A stretch of DNA of 64,000 bases from Robertmurraya dakarensis (lineage in GTDB: Bacteria; Bacillota; Bacilli; Bacillales; Cytobacillaceae), in the NCBI RefSeq assembly GCF_900156875.1, contig NZ_LT707408.1, forward strand, positions 834,552-898,551, read 5' to 3'. The notes beneath the pieces were generated by a model. The model searched no databases, was not told the DNA's origin, and was given only the letters and a program-made list of their open reading frames with translations. Every line of letters starts with the position of its first letter. Position 1 is the stretch's first letter. This document shows positions 41,937-50,946 of this stretch, one piece after another. The position numbers and the translations under genes are program-made.

Positions 41937-42869
41937 ATGAAAAAGCAAATGGGTCTGCTCGTAATGGCATACGGCACTCCATATAAAGAAGAAGATATTG
42001 AGCCATATTATACACATATTCGGCATGGGAGAAAGCCGTCGCCAGAGATGTTAGAGGACTTGAAAAACCGCTACGAAGCAATTGGGGGCACATCTCCTCT
42101 TGCTGAAATTACCGTAAATCAGGCAAAACAATTAGAAAAGCATTTAAACGATGTTCAAGATGAAATTGAATTTAAAATGTACATTGGTTTAAAACATATT
42201 GCTCCTTTTATTGAGGATGCTGTAAAACAAATGCATGATGACGGTATTGAAGAAGCGGTAAGTATTGTGCTTGCACCGCATTTTTCTACTTTTAGCATCA
42301 AGTCCTATAACGGCCGTGCAGCCGAGGAAGCTGAAAAATTAGGCGGGCCGGCAATAAAATCAGTAGAGAGCTGGTACAAAGAACCGAAATTTATACAATT
42401 CTGGGTAGAACAAGTGAAAGATACGTTTGAAAAAATGCCAGCAGAGGAAAGAGAACAGGCTGCATTAATTGTTTCTGCACATAGTTTACCTGAAAAAATA
42501 TTGCAATTAGGTGACCCATATCCACAACAGCTAAAAGAAACTGCTGATCTGATCGCAGAAGGTGCTGGGATAAACCATGTATTTTTAGGATGGCAAAGTG
42601 CTGGAAACACTCCAGAGCCATGGTTAGGACCAGATGTTCAAGACCTAACTAGAGAACTGTACGAAAAGCATGGTTTTAGAGCGTTTGTATACACGCCGGT
42701 TGGTTTCGTAGCTGATCATTTAGAGGTGCTGTACGACAATGATTACGAATGTAAGGTTGTCACAGAAGAACTAGGAGTAGGCTACTACAGACCTGAAATG
42801 CCTAATACAAACCCGCTATTTATAGAAGCAATGGGAACTGTGATTTTAGATTTGCTGTCTAAAAAGTAA
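41937..42869 (+). CDS. hemH: coproporphyrin III ferrochelatase HemH (CpfC)
   Basis: A 310-aa ferrochelatase, the same length as B. subtilis Hem[21 protein letters not shown] is reduced here to [13 protein letters not shown]; the metal-site His is in [12 protein letters not shown] and [27 protein letters not shown] and [14 protein letters not shown] complete the site. In Firmicutes it inserts iron into coproporphyrin III. ATG 41937 follows GAGGTGG. It is 90 bp after hemE and 29 bp before hemY. Confidence 0.95.
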   Translation: MKKQMGLLVMAYGTPYKEEDIEPYYTHIRHGRKPSPEMLEDLKNRYEAIGGTSPLAEITVNQAKQLEKHLNDVQDEIEFKMYIGLKHIAPFIEDAVKQMHDDGIEEAVSIVLAPHFSTFSIKSYNGRAAEEAEKLGGPAIKSVESWYKEPKFIQFWVEQVKDTFEKMPAEEREQAALIVSAHSLPEKILQLGDPYPQQLKETADLIAEGAGINHVFLGWQSAGNTPEPWLGPDVQDLTRELYEKHGFRAFVYTPVGFVADHLEVLYDNDYECKVVTEELGVGYYRPEMPNTNPLFIEAMGTVILDLLSKK

Positions 42870-42898
42870 TTGAATCTAAGATAAAGAGGCGATAAAAA

Positions 42899-44314
42899 GT
42901 GTCCGAGGGAAAGAAACGGGTTGTAATTCTTGGGGGAGGAATTACGGGACTCACAGCAGCTTTCTATTTACAGAAAGAAGCAAGGGAGAAAAAACTACCG
43001 CTTGAGGTTTTATTAATCGAGGCATCGCATCGATTAGGGGGAAAAATCCAAACTGTAGTTAAGGACGGTTATGTGATTGAAAAGGGGCCAGATTCTTTTT
43101 TAGCGAGAAAACAAAGTGCTTCTAGACTTGCCAAACAAGTAGGAATTGAGGATACACTGGTGAGCAACACCGCTGGGAAATCCTTTGTGCTGGCAAGGAA
43201 CCGGCTGCATCCAATGCCTGGAGGGTCCATTATGGGTATTCCTACTCAAATCCTCCCCTTTGTTACAACAGGTTTATTTTCCTTCTCAGGTAAAATGAGA
43301 GCTGCGGGTGACTTTGTTATGCCTAGGTCAGAACCTGCTGAAGACCAATCACTTGGGAAGTTCTTTCGCCGCAGGTTAGGTGATGAAGTGGTAGAGAATT
43401 TAATTGAGCCGTTATTATCAGGTATTTATGCTGGTGATATTGATCAAATGAGCTTAATGTCAACTTTTCCACAATTTTACCAAGCTGAACAAAAATATCG
43501 AAGTCTCGTCTTAGGGATGAAAAAGATGGCTCCTGCACCTAAAAAAAGCGGGGCACAAAAAGAAAAGAAAATGGGGATGTTTTTAACTCCAAGAAATGGA
43601 TTGCAGTCCCTTATTGAAGCTGTTGAGAATAAACTTGAAGATCACACAGTCTTAAAAGGTCATCGTGTTGAACAAGTATGGAAAGACCAAGAGCGCTACT
43701 GCCTGAAATTCAACAATAATGAAGTGATTCAGGCGGACTCTGTGATTTCTGCCGTACCGCACCATGTTCTTAAAGACATTTTCCGGGACTACTCATTTTT
43801 TCAAGTGTTTGAAAAAATGCCGGCTACGTCAGTGGCAAATGTTGCATTAGCTTTTCCAAAAGAAGCAATCAAGAAAGATATTGATGGAACGGGATTTGTT
43901 GTATCAAGAAACAGTGACTATTCGATTACAGCTTGTACATGGCTTCATAAAAAATGGCCTCATTCATGTCCTGAAGATAAGGTACTGCTTCGATGTTTTG
44001 TTGGCCGAGCAGGTCATGATACGATCGTTGATTTATCTGATGATCAAATTATAAAACTGGTGTTAGAAGATATGAATAAAACAATGAATATTACGATGGA
44101 ACCTGAATATGCGGTCATCTCGAGATGGAAAGATGCGATGCCTCAATATACGGTAGGACATAAGCAAAGAATATCCTATTGTTTAGAACAGACAGAAAAG
44201 GAATTACCTGGAGTCTTTTTGGCAGGCAGTTCTTTTGAAGGTTTGGGAGTGCCTGATTGTATTGACCAAGGGGAAGCGGCCGTTACTAAGGTATTAAATT
44301 ATTTAGCATTATAA
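42899..44314 (+). CDS. hemY: coproporphyrinogen III oxidase HemY (CgoX)
   Basis: A 471-aa flavoprotein. The dinucleotide fold VVILGGGITGLTAAFYL is at residues 8-24; EASHRLGGKIQT and GYVIEKGPDSFL follow, and the C-terminal FAD motif is GVFLAGSSFEGLGVPDCI. In Firmicutes it oxidises coproporphyrinogen III to coproporphyrin III with oxygen. It starts with GTG 42899 behind AAAGAGGCG. A terminator ends the operon here; the yhgD/yhgE genes that follow in B. subtilis are absent. Confidence 0.95.
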   Translation: MSEGKKRVVILGGGITGLTAAFYLQKEAREKKLPLEVLLIEASHRLGGKIQTVVKDGYVIEKGPDSFLARKQSASRLAKQVGIEDTLVSNTAGKSFVLARNRLHPMPGGSIMGIPTQILPFVTTGLFSFSGKMRAAGDFVMPRSEPAEDQSLGKFFRRRLGDEVVENLIEPLLSGIYAGDIDQMSLMSTFPQFYQAEQKYRSLVLGMKKMAPAPKKSGAQKEKKMGMFLTPRNGLQSLIEAVENKLEDHTVLKGHRVEQVWKDQERYCLKFNNNEVIQADSVISAVPHHVLKDIFRDYSFFQVFEKMPATSVANVALAFPKEAIKKDIDGTGFVVSRNSDYSITACTWLHKKWPHSCPEDKVLLRCFVGRAGHDTIVDLSDDQIIKLVLEDMNKTMNITMEPEYAVISRWKDAMPQYTVGHKQRISYCLEQTEKELPGVFLAGSSFEGLGVPDCIDQGEAAVTKVLNYLAL

Positions 44315-44318
44315 CCTT

Positions 44319-44349
44319 AAAAAGAAGGTCTTAAAAAGATCTTCTTTTT
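44319..44349 (+). terminator. terminator of hemEHY
   Basis: A 14-bp stem with one G-T pair (44319-44332 with 44336-44349) and a T5 3' arm. Confidence 0.8.
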
Positions 44350-44473
44350 ATACTTTAAAAGAGTGTGACGTCTCTAAAGGATTTAAAGGATAAGAAAAAA
44401 AGACGATTTCTGCCATTCTTAGCGGCGGCAAATGGTGTTTTTTAAACTGTTACATAACAAGAACATAAAAAAG

Positions 44474-44500
44474 ACCAGCTATCTGGATAGGATAGCTGGT
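44474..44500 (-). terminator. terminator of yhfH
   Basis: ACCAGCTATC/GATAGCTGGT 10-bp stem. The minus strand continues CTTTTTTATG, so it serves the yhfH transcript, 100 nt after its stop. Confidence 0.75.
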
Positions 44501-44599
44501 TCAAACTTGGAAGGGATTATGGAGCAAAACGCAATATCAGGCATTCTGAATCCACAAACATGTAATTATAAAACCTATGAAAATAGGAATTTAACAAAA

Positions 44600-44734
44600 T
44601 TAAAGGTTTGTTACGTGTAAGCAGTTGTCACACTTGTTGCTGTAGCATTCATGCTGTTCTTCGATTTTGTTTCCACACTCAGCACACTCTTTTGCAGGTA
44701 AGTTTTTAAAGAATTCTACGATGCTTTCAATCAT
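44600..44734 (-). CDS. yhfH: YhfH-like zinc-ribbon microprotein
   Basis: A 44-aa protein with CxxC (residues 17-20) and a second CxxC (35-38) 14 residues later, plus Cys30, forming a small zinc ribbon: ECAECGNKIEEQ and YSNKCDNCL. ATG 44734 has AAGGAGGC at ideal distance. B. subtilis has the same microprotein beside yhfI. It is too short for most gene callers. It lies divergent to yhfI with its own terminator. Its function is unknown; it could bind metal or RNA. Confidence 0.82.
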   Translation of the reverse strand: MIESIVEFFKNLPAKECAECGNKIEEQHECYSNKCDNCLHVTNL

Positions 44735-44934
44735 TGAAAATAGCCTCCTTATAATTTGGGTGTGTAGTACAGATAGTATTATTTTTAATTTGTAATATAA
44801 CAGTTAACTTGTTTTTATTGTATTATAACAGATTAATAAAGTCAACGATTGTTTTAATTATTTTTTGACAATTTTGCGAATGACTCAATAATTATTTATG
44901 CACAGGTGTAATCTATTCATAAGGAGGCGAATTT

Positions 44935-45669
44935 ATGAAATTAACGATCATTGGATTTTGGGGAGGATATCCTAAAAAAGATGGGGCGAGCTCTGGATAT
45001 TTGCTAGAACACAACGGCTTTCATATCATGATTGACTTTGGAAGTGCGGTATTATCGAAGCTGCAAAATTTTTTGAAACCAGAGAAAATTGATGCTGTCC
45101 TTCTTTCTCATTATCATCCAGATCATATCGCTGACATTGGGGTGTTACAACACGCACGATACATTCAAGGATTCTTAGGAAAAAAACCTGAACGCTTGCC
45201 AGTATATGGCCACAGGCTGGATGAACAGGAGTTCCTAAAGCTGACTTATAAAGAAGTAACAAAGGGTGTAGAATATGACCCATCTCTTCCATTACAGGTT
45301 GGACCTTTTAAGGTGACTTTCTTAAGGACAAACCACCCTGCAGCATGTTTTGCCATGAGATTTGAAGCAGATGGAAAATCTATTGTATATACAGCCGATA
45401 CATCATTCAAAGATGAACTTGTTGATTTTAGTGCAGATTGTGACCTTCTTATCTGTGAGTGTAACTTTTACAGCGGGCAGGATGGAAAAAATGCGGGTCA
45501 TATGAACAGTATTGATGCTGGCACATTAGCTGAAAACGCAAAGTCAAGACAACTTCTCTTAACTCATTTACCACATCATGGTGATATTGAGAATCTTGTA
45601 AACGAAGCAGGTCAGAAATATAAAGGTCCGATTACATTAGCGGAATATGGGAAAGTGATTAACATTTAA
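44935..45669 (+). CDS. yhfI: MBL-fold metallohydrolase YhfI
   Basis: A 244-aa metallo-beta-lactamase-fold protein. The metal-binding motif SHYHPDH is at about residues 58-64; further ligands lie in TNHPAACF, YTADTSF and LLTHLPHH. The N-terminus GFWGGYPKKDGASSGYLLE is like RNase Z-type/YhfI proteins. It is cytoplasmic and probably a phosphodiesterase or esterase of unknown substrate. ATG 44935 follows AAGGAGGCG. lplJ starts 14 bp after its stop, so the two form an operon as in B. subtilis. Confidence 0.9.
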   Translation: MKLTIIGFWGGYPKKDGASSGYLLEHNGFHIMIDFGSAVLSKLQNFLKPEKIDAVLLSHYHPDHIADIGVLQHARYIQGFLGKKPERLPVYGHRLDEQEFLKLTYKEVTKGVEYDPSLPLQVGPFKVTFLRTNHPAACFAMRFEADGKSIVYTADTSFKDELVDFSADCDLLICECNFYSGQDGKNAGHMNSIDAGTLAENAKSRQLLLTHLPHHGDIENLVNEAGQKYKGPITLAEYGKVINI

Positions 45670-45683
45670 AAGGAGAAAAGATC

Positions 45684-46673
45684 ATGCTATTTATAGATAA
45701 TAAAGGGATTACAGATCCAAGTATTAACCTTGCTATTGAAGAACATGCGGTAAAAAATCTGGACATTAATGAAAATTATCTTCTTTTCTACATAAATGGC
45801 CCTTCCATTATCATTGGTAAAAACCAAAACACTATTGAAGAAATAAATACTGAATATGTAGAAGATAACAATATTAAAGTGGTAAGGCGGCTTTCTGGTG
45901 GCGGGGCAGTTTACCATGATTTAGGGAATTTGAATTATAGTTTTATTACTAAAGATGATGGCGATAGTTTCCATAACTTTAAGAAGTTCACAGAGCCTGT
46001 TATCAAGACATTAAAGCAGCTTGGTGTTGAAGCTGAACTTAGCGGCCGCAACGATATTGTTGTGGAAGGAAGAAAGATCTCTGGAAATGCTCAGTTTTCT
46101 ACTAAAGGAAGAATGTTCAGTCATGGTACTCTAATGTTAGATTCAGAAATTGAAAATGTTGTATCAGCTCTAAAGGTGAAGAAAGATAAGATTGAATCAA
46201 AGGGTATTAAATCAATCCGCAGCAGAGTGGCCAATATTTCAGAATTTCTCAAAGAAAAAATTTCGATTGAAGATTTTAGAATGATTTTATTAGAAGGGAT
46301 TTTTGGTGGGAAGGAACATATACAGGAAAATGTACTAACGGAAGATGATTGGGATTCTATTCATAGGATCTCGAAAGAACGTTATCAAAATTGGGATTGG
46401 AATTATGGGAAATCACCTAAATTCAATTATCAAAATTCGCACCGCTTCCCGGTAGGGCAAATTGATGTCCGTCTCGAGGTAAATAAAGGAGTTATTGAAA
46501 ATTGTAAAATATTTGGCGATTTTTTTGGTGTAGGAGACGTTGCGGACCTTGAACAAAAATTAGTCGGCATCCGCTATGAAAAGGGTGAAATAGACCGCAT
46601 AGTAGAAGGTATTGACATAAAACATTATTTTGGAAATATTACGAAAGAGGATTTTGCGAACTTACTTTACTAA
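45684..46673 (+). CDS. lplJ: lipoate-protein ligase LplJ
   Basis: A 329-aa biotin/lipoate ligase-fold protein. Motifs are VVRRLSGGGAVYHDLGNLNYSF and GRNDIVVEGRKISGNAQ, with the adenylate-binding Lys in the latter, and SHGTLMLD. The C-terminal accessory domain starts near residue 250. It activates free lipoate with ATP and attaches it to lipoyl domains. ATG 45684 follows AAAAGGAG. It is encoded with yhfI and closed by a terminator at its stop codon. Confidence 0.95.
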   Translation: MLFIDNKGITDPSINLAIEEHAVKNLDINENYLLFYINGPSIIIGKNQNTIEEINTEYVEDNNIKVVRRLSGGGAVYHDLGNLNYSFITKDDGDSFHNFKKFTEPVIKTLKQLGVEAELSGRNDIVVEGRKISGNAQFSTKGRMFSHGTLMLDSEIENVVSALKVKKDKIESKGIKSIRSRVANISEFLKEKISIEDFRMILLEGIFGGKEHIQENVLTEDDWDSIHRISKERYQNWDWNYGKSPKFNYQNSHRFPVGQIDVRLEVNKGVIENCKIFGDFFGVGDVADLEQKLVGIRYEKGEIDRIVEGIDIKHYFGNITKEDFANLLY

Positions 46674-46700
46674 CGATGTCTTATGGCATCGTTGTTTTTT
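46672..46700 (+). terminator. terminator overlapping lplJ stop
   Basis: AACGATG (46672-46678) pairs with CATCGTT (46687-46693), followed by G and T7. Confidence 0.8.
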
Positions 46701-46751
46701 TGAGTTTTAGTACAGAATTTTTCGAAAATTCTTGTATGTATACGGTTTCAC

Positions 46752-46780
46752 TTGTATAGACAGACTTTTTCTAATATAAT
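46752..46780 (+). promoter_or_regulatory. sigma-A promoter of lcfB
   Basis: TTGTAT (46752-46757), 17 bp, TATAAT (46775-46780). Confidence 0.65.
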
Positions 46781-46812
46781 TTATTTATGAAATTTTTTTA
46801 AAAAACGTACTA

Positions 46813-46830
46813 TGAATGACTATTCATTCA
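46813..46830. promoter_or_regulatory. FadR operator of lcfB
   Basis: TGAATGACTATTCATTCA is a full match to the B. subtilis FadR box (TGAATGAnTAnTCATTCA). It lies about 33 bp downstream of the -10 box and 20 bp before the start codon. Long-chain acyl-CoA releases FadR. Confidence 0.88.
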
Positions 46831-46850
46831 GAAGTAAAGGGGATGGAGAA

Positions 46851-48404
46851 ATGGATTTATCTTCGCAATTGCATGAAACTGCAAAAAGGCTTCCTGAAAA
46901 ACCGGCGTATCACTTCATGGATCAATGGAGTACATATGCTGAATTAGATGGTGCTATTACGAAATTTGCTTCAGGGTTAGAAAGTCTCGGGGTAAAAAAA
47001 GGAGATCACGTTGGTTTGATTTTGGGGAACTCTCCTTTTTTTGTAATAGGAATGTATGGTGCCCTTCGTCTTGGGGCAACGGTGATTCCTATCAATCCGA
47101 TCTATACACCAGATGAGATTGGCTATATTTTAAACAATGGTGATGTAAAAGCGATTATTGCATTGGATTTATTAGTTCCTCTAGCAGAAAAAATGCATAA
47201 TATGCTGCCTAAGGTTGAGCATTACATTATCTGCGAAACACCACAGGGAAAGGAAAGCAATCTTGATATCACACAGCTATCTGTTTATCCAAAACTGAAA
47301 AAATTTACAGATGTTGTCGCAACTGGCGAGCTAAGTTATCAAGGACCAGATTTGCAAGAGGATGAGACTGCTGTCATTTTATATACTTCGGGAACGACGG
47401 GTAAGCCAAAAGGAGCCATGCTAACACATAAAAACCTTTATTCTAATGCTAGTGATGTGGGTAGTTATTTACGTATGAATGAAGAGGATCGGGTGATTAC
47501 CACATTGCCAATGTTCCATGTGTTCTGTATGACAGTGGCTCTTAATGCTCCGCTTTTGTGTGGAGCAACGATTTTAATCGATCCAAAGTTCAGTCCGAAA
47601 GAAATTTTCAGATTAGGAAAAGAATATCGGCCTACTGTATTTGCTGGTGTTCCGACTATGTATAACTTCCTTTTTCAATACCCAGAGGGAGATCCACAGG
47701 ACCTGCAGTCTTTGAGGCTCTGCATTTCAGGCGGAGCAGCCATGCCTGTAGCGTTGCTTAAAAATTTCGAGAAAAAGTTTAATGTGAGAATTTCCGAAGG
47801 GTATGGATTATCAGAAGCCTCACCAGTTACCTGTTTCAACCCGTTAGACAGACCTAGAAAACCAGGATCGATTGGACAATCGATTGTTAACGTAGAAAAT
47901 AAGGTTGTGAACGAATTAGGTGAAGAAGTGCCGGTTGGGACAGCAGGAGAGCTTATTGTTCGCGGACCAAATGTAATGAAAGGGTATTATAAAATGCCGG
48001 AGGAAACGCAAGCGGCAATCAGGGATGGCTGGCTTTATACTGGAGATATTGCAACAATGGATGAAGAAGGTTATTTTTATATCGTTGACCGCAAAAAAGA
48101 TATTGTCTTAGTTGGGGGATACAATGTATATCCACGTGAAATTGAAGAGGTGCTTTATCAGCATCCAGACATTGTAGAAGCAGCAGTGCTCGGGGTACCT
48201 GATCCTAATTTAGGTGAAGTGGTTAAAAGCTATGTAGTCAGTAAAAACCCTGACTTAACAGAAACTGACGTGCTGAATTACTGCAGTGAGCATTTAGCTA
48301 AATACAAAATTCCTTCATCCGTGGATTTTTTAGAAGAGCTGCCTAAAAATACAACTGGTAAAATCTTAAGAAGAGCATTGAAAGAACAAGTAGTGAGCAG
48401 TTAA
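46851..48404 (+). CDS. lcfB: long-chain fatty-acid-CoA ligase LcfB
   Basis: A 517-aa AMP-forming acyl-CoA synthetase. Motifs are [18 protein letters not shown] (P-loop), [33 protein letters not shown] and the C-terminal lysine motif GKILRRALK. It activates long-chain fatty acids for beta-oxidation. ATG 46851 follows AAGGGGATGGAG; an upstream in-frame ATG lies within the FadR operator and is not used. The perfect FadR box and synteny after lplJ identify it as LcfB (YhfL). Confidence 0.93.
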   Translation: MDLSSQLHETAKRLPEKPAYHFMDQWSTYAELDGAITKFASGLESLGVKKGDHVGLILGNSPFFVIGMYGALRLGATVIPINPIYTPDEIGYILNNGDVKAIIALDLLVPLAEKMHNMLPKVEHYIICETPQGKESNLDITQLSVYPKLKKFTDVVATGELSYQGPDLQEDETAVILYTSGTTGKPKGAMLTHKNLYSNASDVGSYLRMNEEDRVITTLPMFHVFCMTVALNAPLLCGATILIDPKFSPKEIFRLGKEYRPTVFAGVPTMYNFLFQYPEGDPQDLQSLRLCISGGAAMPVALLKNFEKKFNVRISEGYGLSEASPVTCFNPLDRPRKPGSIGQSIVNVENKVVNELGEEVPVGTAGELIVRGPNVMKGYYKMPEETQAAIRDGWLYTGDIATMDEEGYFYIVDRKKDIVLVGGYNVYPREIEEVLYQHPDIVEAAVLGVPDPNLGEVVKSYVVSKNPDLTETDVLNYCSEHLAKYKIPSSVDFLEELPKNTTGKILRRALKEQVVSS

Positions 48405-48416
48405 TGAAATATCTTG

Positions 48417-48446
48417 AGAGGGCATAAACATTGTTTTTTGCCCTCT
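48417..48446 (+). terminator. hairpin after lcfB
   Basis: AGAGGGCA/TGCCCTCT stem (48417-48424 with 48439-48446), weak T tail. Confidence 0.55.
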
Positions 48447-48567
48447 TCTGTTTGGTTACTTAACAAAATTCACGAATCTGCCACCCAATTAATTGGTAGA
48501 ATCACAAATTTCTGTATCCTTATTATCTATTAAATTCTCTCTATTCAAGGTAAACGAGTTGAATTGT

Positions 48568-48595
48568 CTTTTAGAGTAATCTAAAGGGTTTTTTT
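48568..48595 (+). terminator. orphan terminator upstream of trpX-like gene
   Basis: CTTTTAGA/TCTAAAGG stem (one T-G pair, loop GTAA) followed by G and T7. It may end lcfB read-through or a small upstream RNA. Confidence 0.6.
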
Positions 48596-48703
48596 ATATG
48601 ATTTTAATGGTAAAAAGTTACAATATTACTTTTCTGGAAAAATATCAGATTGTCCTATTTCAAAAGTTATTGTCGAAAAATTTTAAACTTTATGCGAAAA
48701 TAC

Positions 48704-48733
48704 TTGAAATATACTAGTGAATAATTATATAAT
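48704..48733 (+). promoter_or_regulatory. sigma-A promoter of the TrpXYZ-like operon
   Basis: TTGAAA (48704-48709), 18 bp, TATAAT (48728-48733). Confidence 0.65.
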
Positions 48734-48807
48734 TCTAGATAATTATTATTATTTTAGTACACAAAAGCATAAAAGCGACAAAGAGAAAAATTAGGGGGAT
48801 AAATACA

Positions 48808-49818
48808 ATGTTGAAGAATGTAAAATCAATAGCTGCTTTTGGTTTAATGAGTGCGCTTTTCTTAAGCGGATGTGGATCGACAGAAGAACCTGAAAATCAG
48901 GAATCAACTACATCTGGCGGTGAGGAAAAAACAGAAGCTTATACGGTAGGAATTACTCAGATTGTTGAGCATCCTTCGCTTGATGCAGCAACGGAAGGAT
49001 TTCAAAAGGCTTTAGAAGAAGCTGGGTTAGAAGTGGAATTTGATATCCAAAACGCTCAGAATGATCAAAATAATGCCGCAACTATTGCCAACAACTTTGT
49101 TGGAGACAATGTAGATTTGATATTTGCTAATTCTACGCCAAGTGCACTAAGTGCACTGAACGCAACGAAAGAAATTCCCATTGTTTTTACTTCAGTAACA
49201 GATGCAGTTGGAGCCGGTCTTGTAACAGCAATGGATGAACCAGGGGAAAATATTACAGGAACTCTTGATAACCATCCTGAAGCTATTCCAAACACGGTTA
49301 AATTTATCGATGAACAACTTGGGGCTAAGACAATTGGTGTTGTTTATAATTCAGGTGAACAAAACTCAAATTCACAAATCGATCTTATTAAGAAAGCGAT
49401 GGAAGGAACGGATTTAGAATTAGCTGAAGCAACTGTTTCGACTTCTGCAGAAGTAAAGCAGGCTGCTGAATCCTTAATTGGAAAAGCAGACGTTTTTTAT
49501 ATTATTACGGATAACACAGTGGTTTCTGCTTTAGAATCAGTAGTGCAGGTTGCTAATGATAATGATATGCCGTTATTTGTTGGTGAGCTTGACTCTGTCG
49601 ATAGAGGCGGATTCGCAGCTTACGGATTTAATTATGAAGATATTGGCTATGAAGCAGGGCAGATGGCCGTTCAAATCTTAAAGGGTGAAAAGACGACTGC
49701 TGATCTTCCAGTTCAATATCCGCAAAACTTAAAGCTTCTTATTAATAAAAAAGCAGCAGAGGAAATGAATGTTGAATTGAAAGATGAGTGGAACGATATA
49801 GCTGAATTTATTGAGTAA
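48808..49818 (+). CDS. ABC transporter substrate-binding lipoprotein (TrpX-like)
   Basis: A 336-aa lipoprotein: signal peptide with lipobox LSGC (Cys22), an acidic linker, then a periplasmic-binding fold of the ABC_sub_bind type (AYTVGITQIVEHPSLDAA at its start shortened to GITQIVEHPSLD; VGDNVDLIFANSTPSA; IVFTSVTDA; GVVYNSGEQNS). Such proteins are annotated as tryptophan/tyrosine-binding TrpX in Firmicutes. No Trp T-box is present here, so the substrate remains uncertain. The ribosome binding site is AGGGGG. A hairpin after it probably raises its level over the permease genes. Confidence 0.8.
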   Translation: MLKNVKSIAAFGLMSALFLSGCGSTEEPENQESTTSGGEEKTEAYTVGITQIVEHPSLDAATEGFQKALEEAGLEVEFDIQNAQNDQNNAATIANNFVGDNVDLIFANSTPSALSALNATKEIPIVFTSVTDAVGAGLVTAMDEPGENITGTLDNHPEAIPNTVKFIDEQLGAKTIGVVYNSGEQNSNSQIDLIKKAMEGTDLELAEATVSTSAEVKQAAESLIGKADVFYIITDNTVVSALESVVQVANDNDMPLFVGELDSVDRGGFAAYGFNYEDIGYEAGQMAVQILKGEKTTADLPVQYPQNLKLLINKKAAEEMNVELKDEWNDIAEFIE

Positions 49819-49824
49819 AACAAA

Positions 49825-49856
49825 AAGGGCTTCTAAAATGATGTTCAGAAGCCCTT
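49825..49856 (+). terminator. intercistronic hairpin after the binding-protein gene
   Basis: AAGGGCTTCT/AGAAGCCCTT (49825-49834 with 49847-49856), T-poor tail. It is typical of partial termination between an ABC binding protein and its membrane genes. Confidence 0.65.
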
Positions 49857-49911
49857 CATTCTACTCTTAACAGTTATTTTCTACTGAAGTTTTTATAGAA
49901 AGGAAGATACG

Positions 49912-50946
49912 ATGTTTACTGCGATTTTTGGCTCCTTAGAAGCCGGTGCTATATATGCATTAATGGCTCTAGGTGTTTACTTATCATTTAGAATACTAGA
50001 TTTTCCGGATTTAACAGTAGATGGAAGCTTTGTAACAGGTGCCGCTGTAGCATCTATCCTAATTGTTGGCGGAACGAACCCGTTTCTTGCTACGATTGCT
50101 GCGATGATTGCTGGTTTTATTGCCGGATGTTTTACAGGACTACTGCATACAAAAGGAAAGATTAACCCATTGCTATCAGGGATCCTGATGATGATTGCTC
50201 TTTATTCTATTAATCTTCGTATTATGGGTAAATCAAATGTTCCTTTGTTACAGGAATCAACGGTTATTACAATGATCACAGATTTCTGGAAAGGGCTAAA
50301 GATTGATGAAGGAATCTCATCTTTATTTACTTCTATCGGCTTAGCTGGTTTTATTCCTAAGACTTGGGGAATTCTTATCTTTATGCTTGTTCTTGCATTT
50401 GCTATTAAGTTCGCGATTGATTTCTTCTTGAAGACAGATATTGGGTTGGCGATCAGAGCTACTGGTGACAATGAAACAATGATCAAAAGCTTTTCAGCAG
50501 ATACAGATAACTTAAAAATTCTTGGTCTAGGTCTTTCTAACGGTTTAGTTGCTCTTTCTGGAGGACTAATTGCACAGTTTGGCGGATTTGCAGATGTTGG
50601 AATGGGAATCGGGATGATTGTTACAGGTCTTGCTTCCGTTATTATTGGTGAAGCTGTCTTTGGAGCAAAGAATATTATTAGAGCTACTCTAGCTGTTATT
50701 GGCGGAGCGATCCTTTACCGAATTATTATTACATTGGCGTTACGAGTAGAATTCTTAGAAACAGGCGATATGAAATTAATCACAGCATTCATTGTGGTCT
50801 GTGCACTTGTTATTCCTAGAATTATTGATTTTCAGCGTGAAAAACAAAGAAAGAAAAAGAGAATGGTATCTTTCAAACAAAGCGTAAACGAAAAAGCTAA
50901 CGAGAAAAGTGGTGAAAATCTTGCTACAGTTAAATCAGATTTATAA
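49912..50946 (+). CDS. ABC transporter permease (TrpY-like)
   Basis: A 344-aa permease with about nine hydrophobic segments. GSLEAGAIYALMALGVYLSFRILDFPDLTVDGS at its start (core RILDFPDLTVDG) and GLALSGGLIAQFGGFADVGMG-like (core ALSGGLIAQFGG) mark the family of branched-chain/TrpY-type permeases acting with ABC_sub_bind proteins. The tail is basic and cytoplasmic (EKQRKKKR). ATG 49912 follows GAAAGGAAG. The ATPase gene overlaps its last codons. Confidence 0.85.
   Translation: MFTAIFGSLEAGAIYALMALGVYLSFRILDFPDLTVDGSFVTGAAVASILIVGGTNPFLATIAAMIAGFIAGCFTGLLHTKGKINPLLSGILMMIALYSINLRIMGKSNVPLLQESTVITMITDFWKGLKIDEGISSLFTSIGLAGFIPKTWGILIFMLVLAFAIKFAIDFFLKTDIGLAIRATGDNETMIKSFSADTDNLKILGLGLSNGLVALSGGLIAQFGGFADVGMGIGMIVTGLASVIIGEAVFGAKNIIRATLAVIGGAILYRIIITLALRVEFLETGDMKLITAFIVVCALVIPRIIDFQREKQRKKKRMVSFKQSVNEKANEKSGENLATVKSDL

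Larger units (their letters stand above)
48447..48807. other. 360-bp gene-free leader region upstream of trpX-like gene
   Basis: A/T-rich region holding a terminator-like hairpin at 48568-48595, a TTGTCGAA (Spo0A-box-like) sequence at 48670-48677 and a good promoter at 48704-48733. No T-box features (no GGTGGTACCGCG-like antiterminator) and no other riboswitch were recognised. Confidence 0.5.

Noticed and set aside
44432-44620. A 62-aa plus-strand ORF after hemY.
   Set aside because: It reads through the yhfH terminator hairpin and antisense to the end of yhfH, with no ribosome binding site.
48598-48717. A 39-codon ORF beginning ATG after AAAGGG in the trpX-like leader.
   Set aside because: Its ribosome-binding-like sequence is the 3' arm of the orphan terminator, the product is an unremarkable Lys/Leu-rich peptide and it ends within the trpX promoter.
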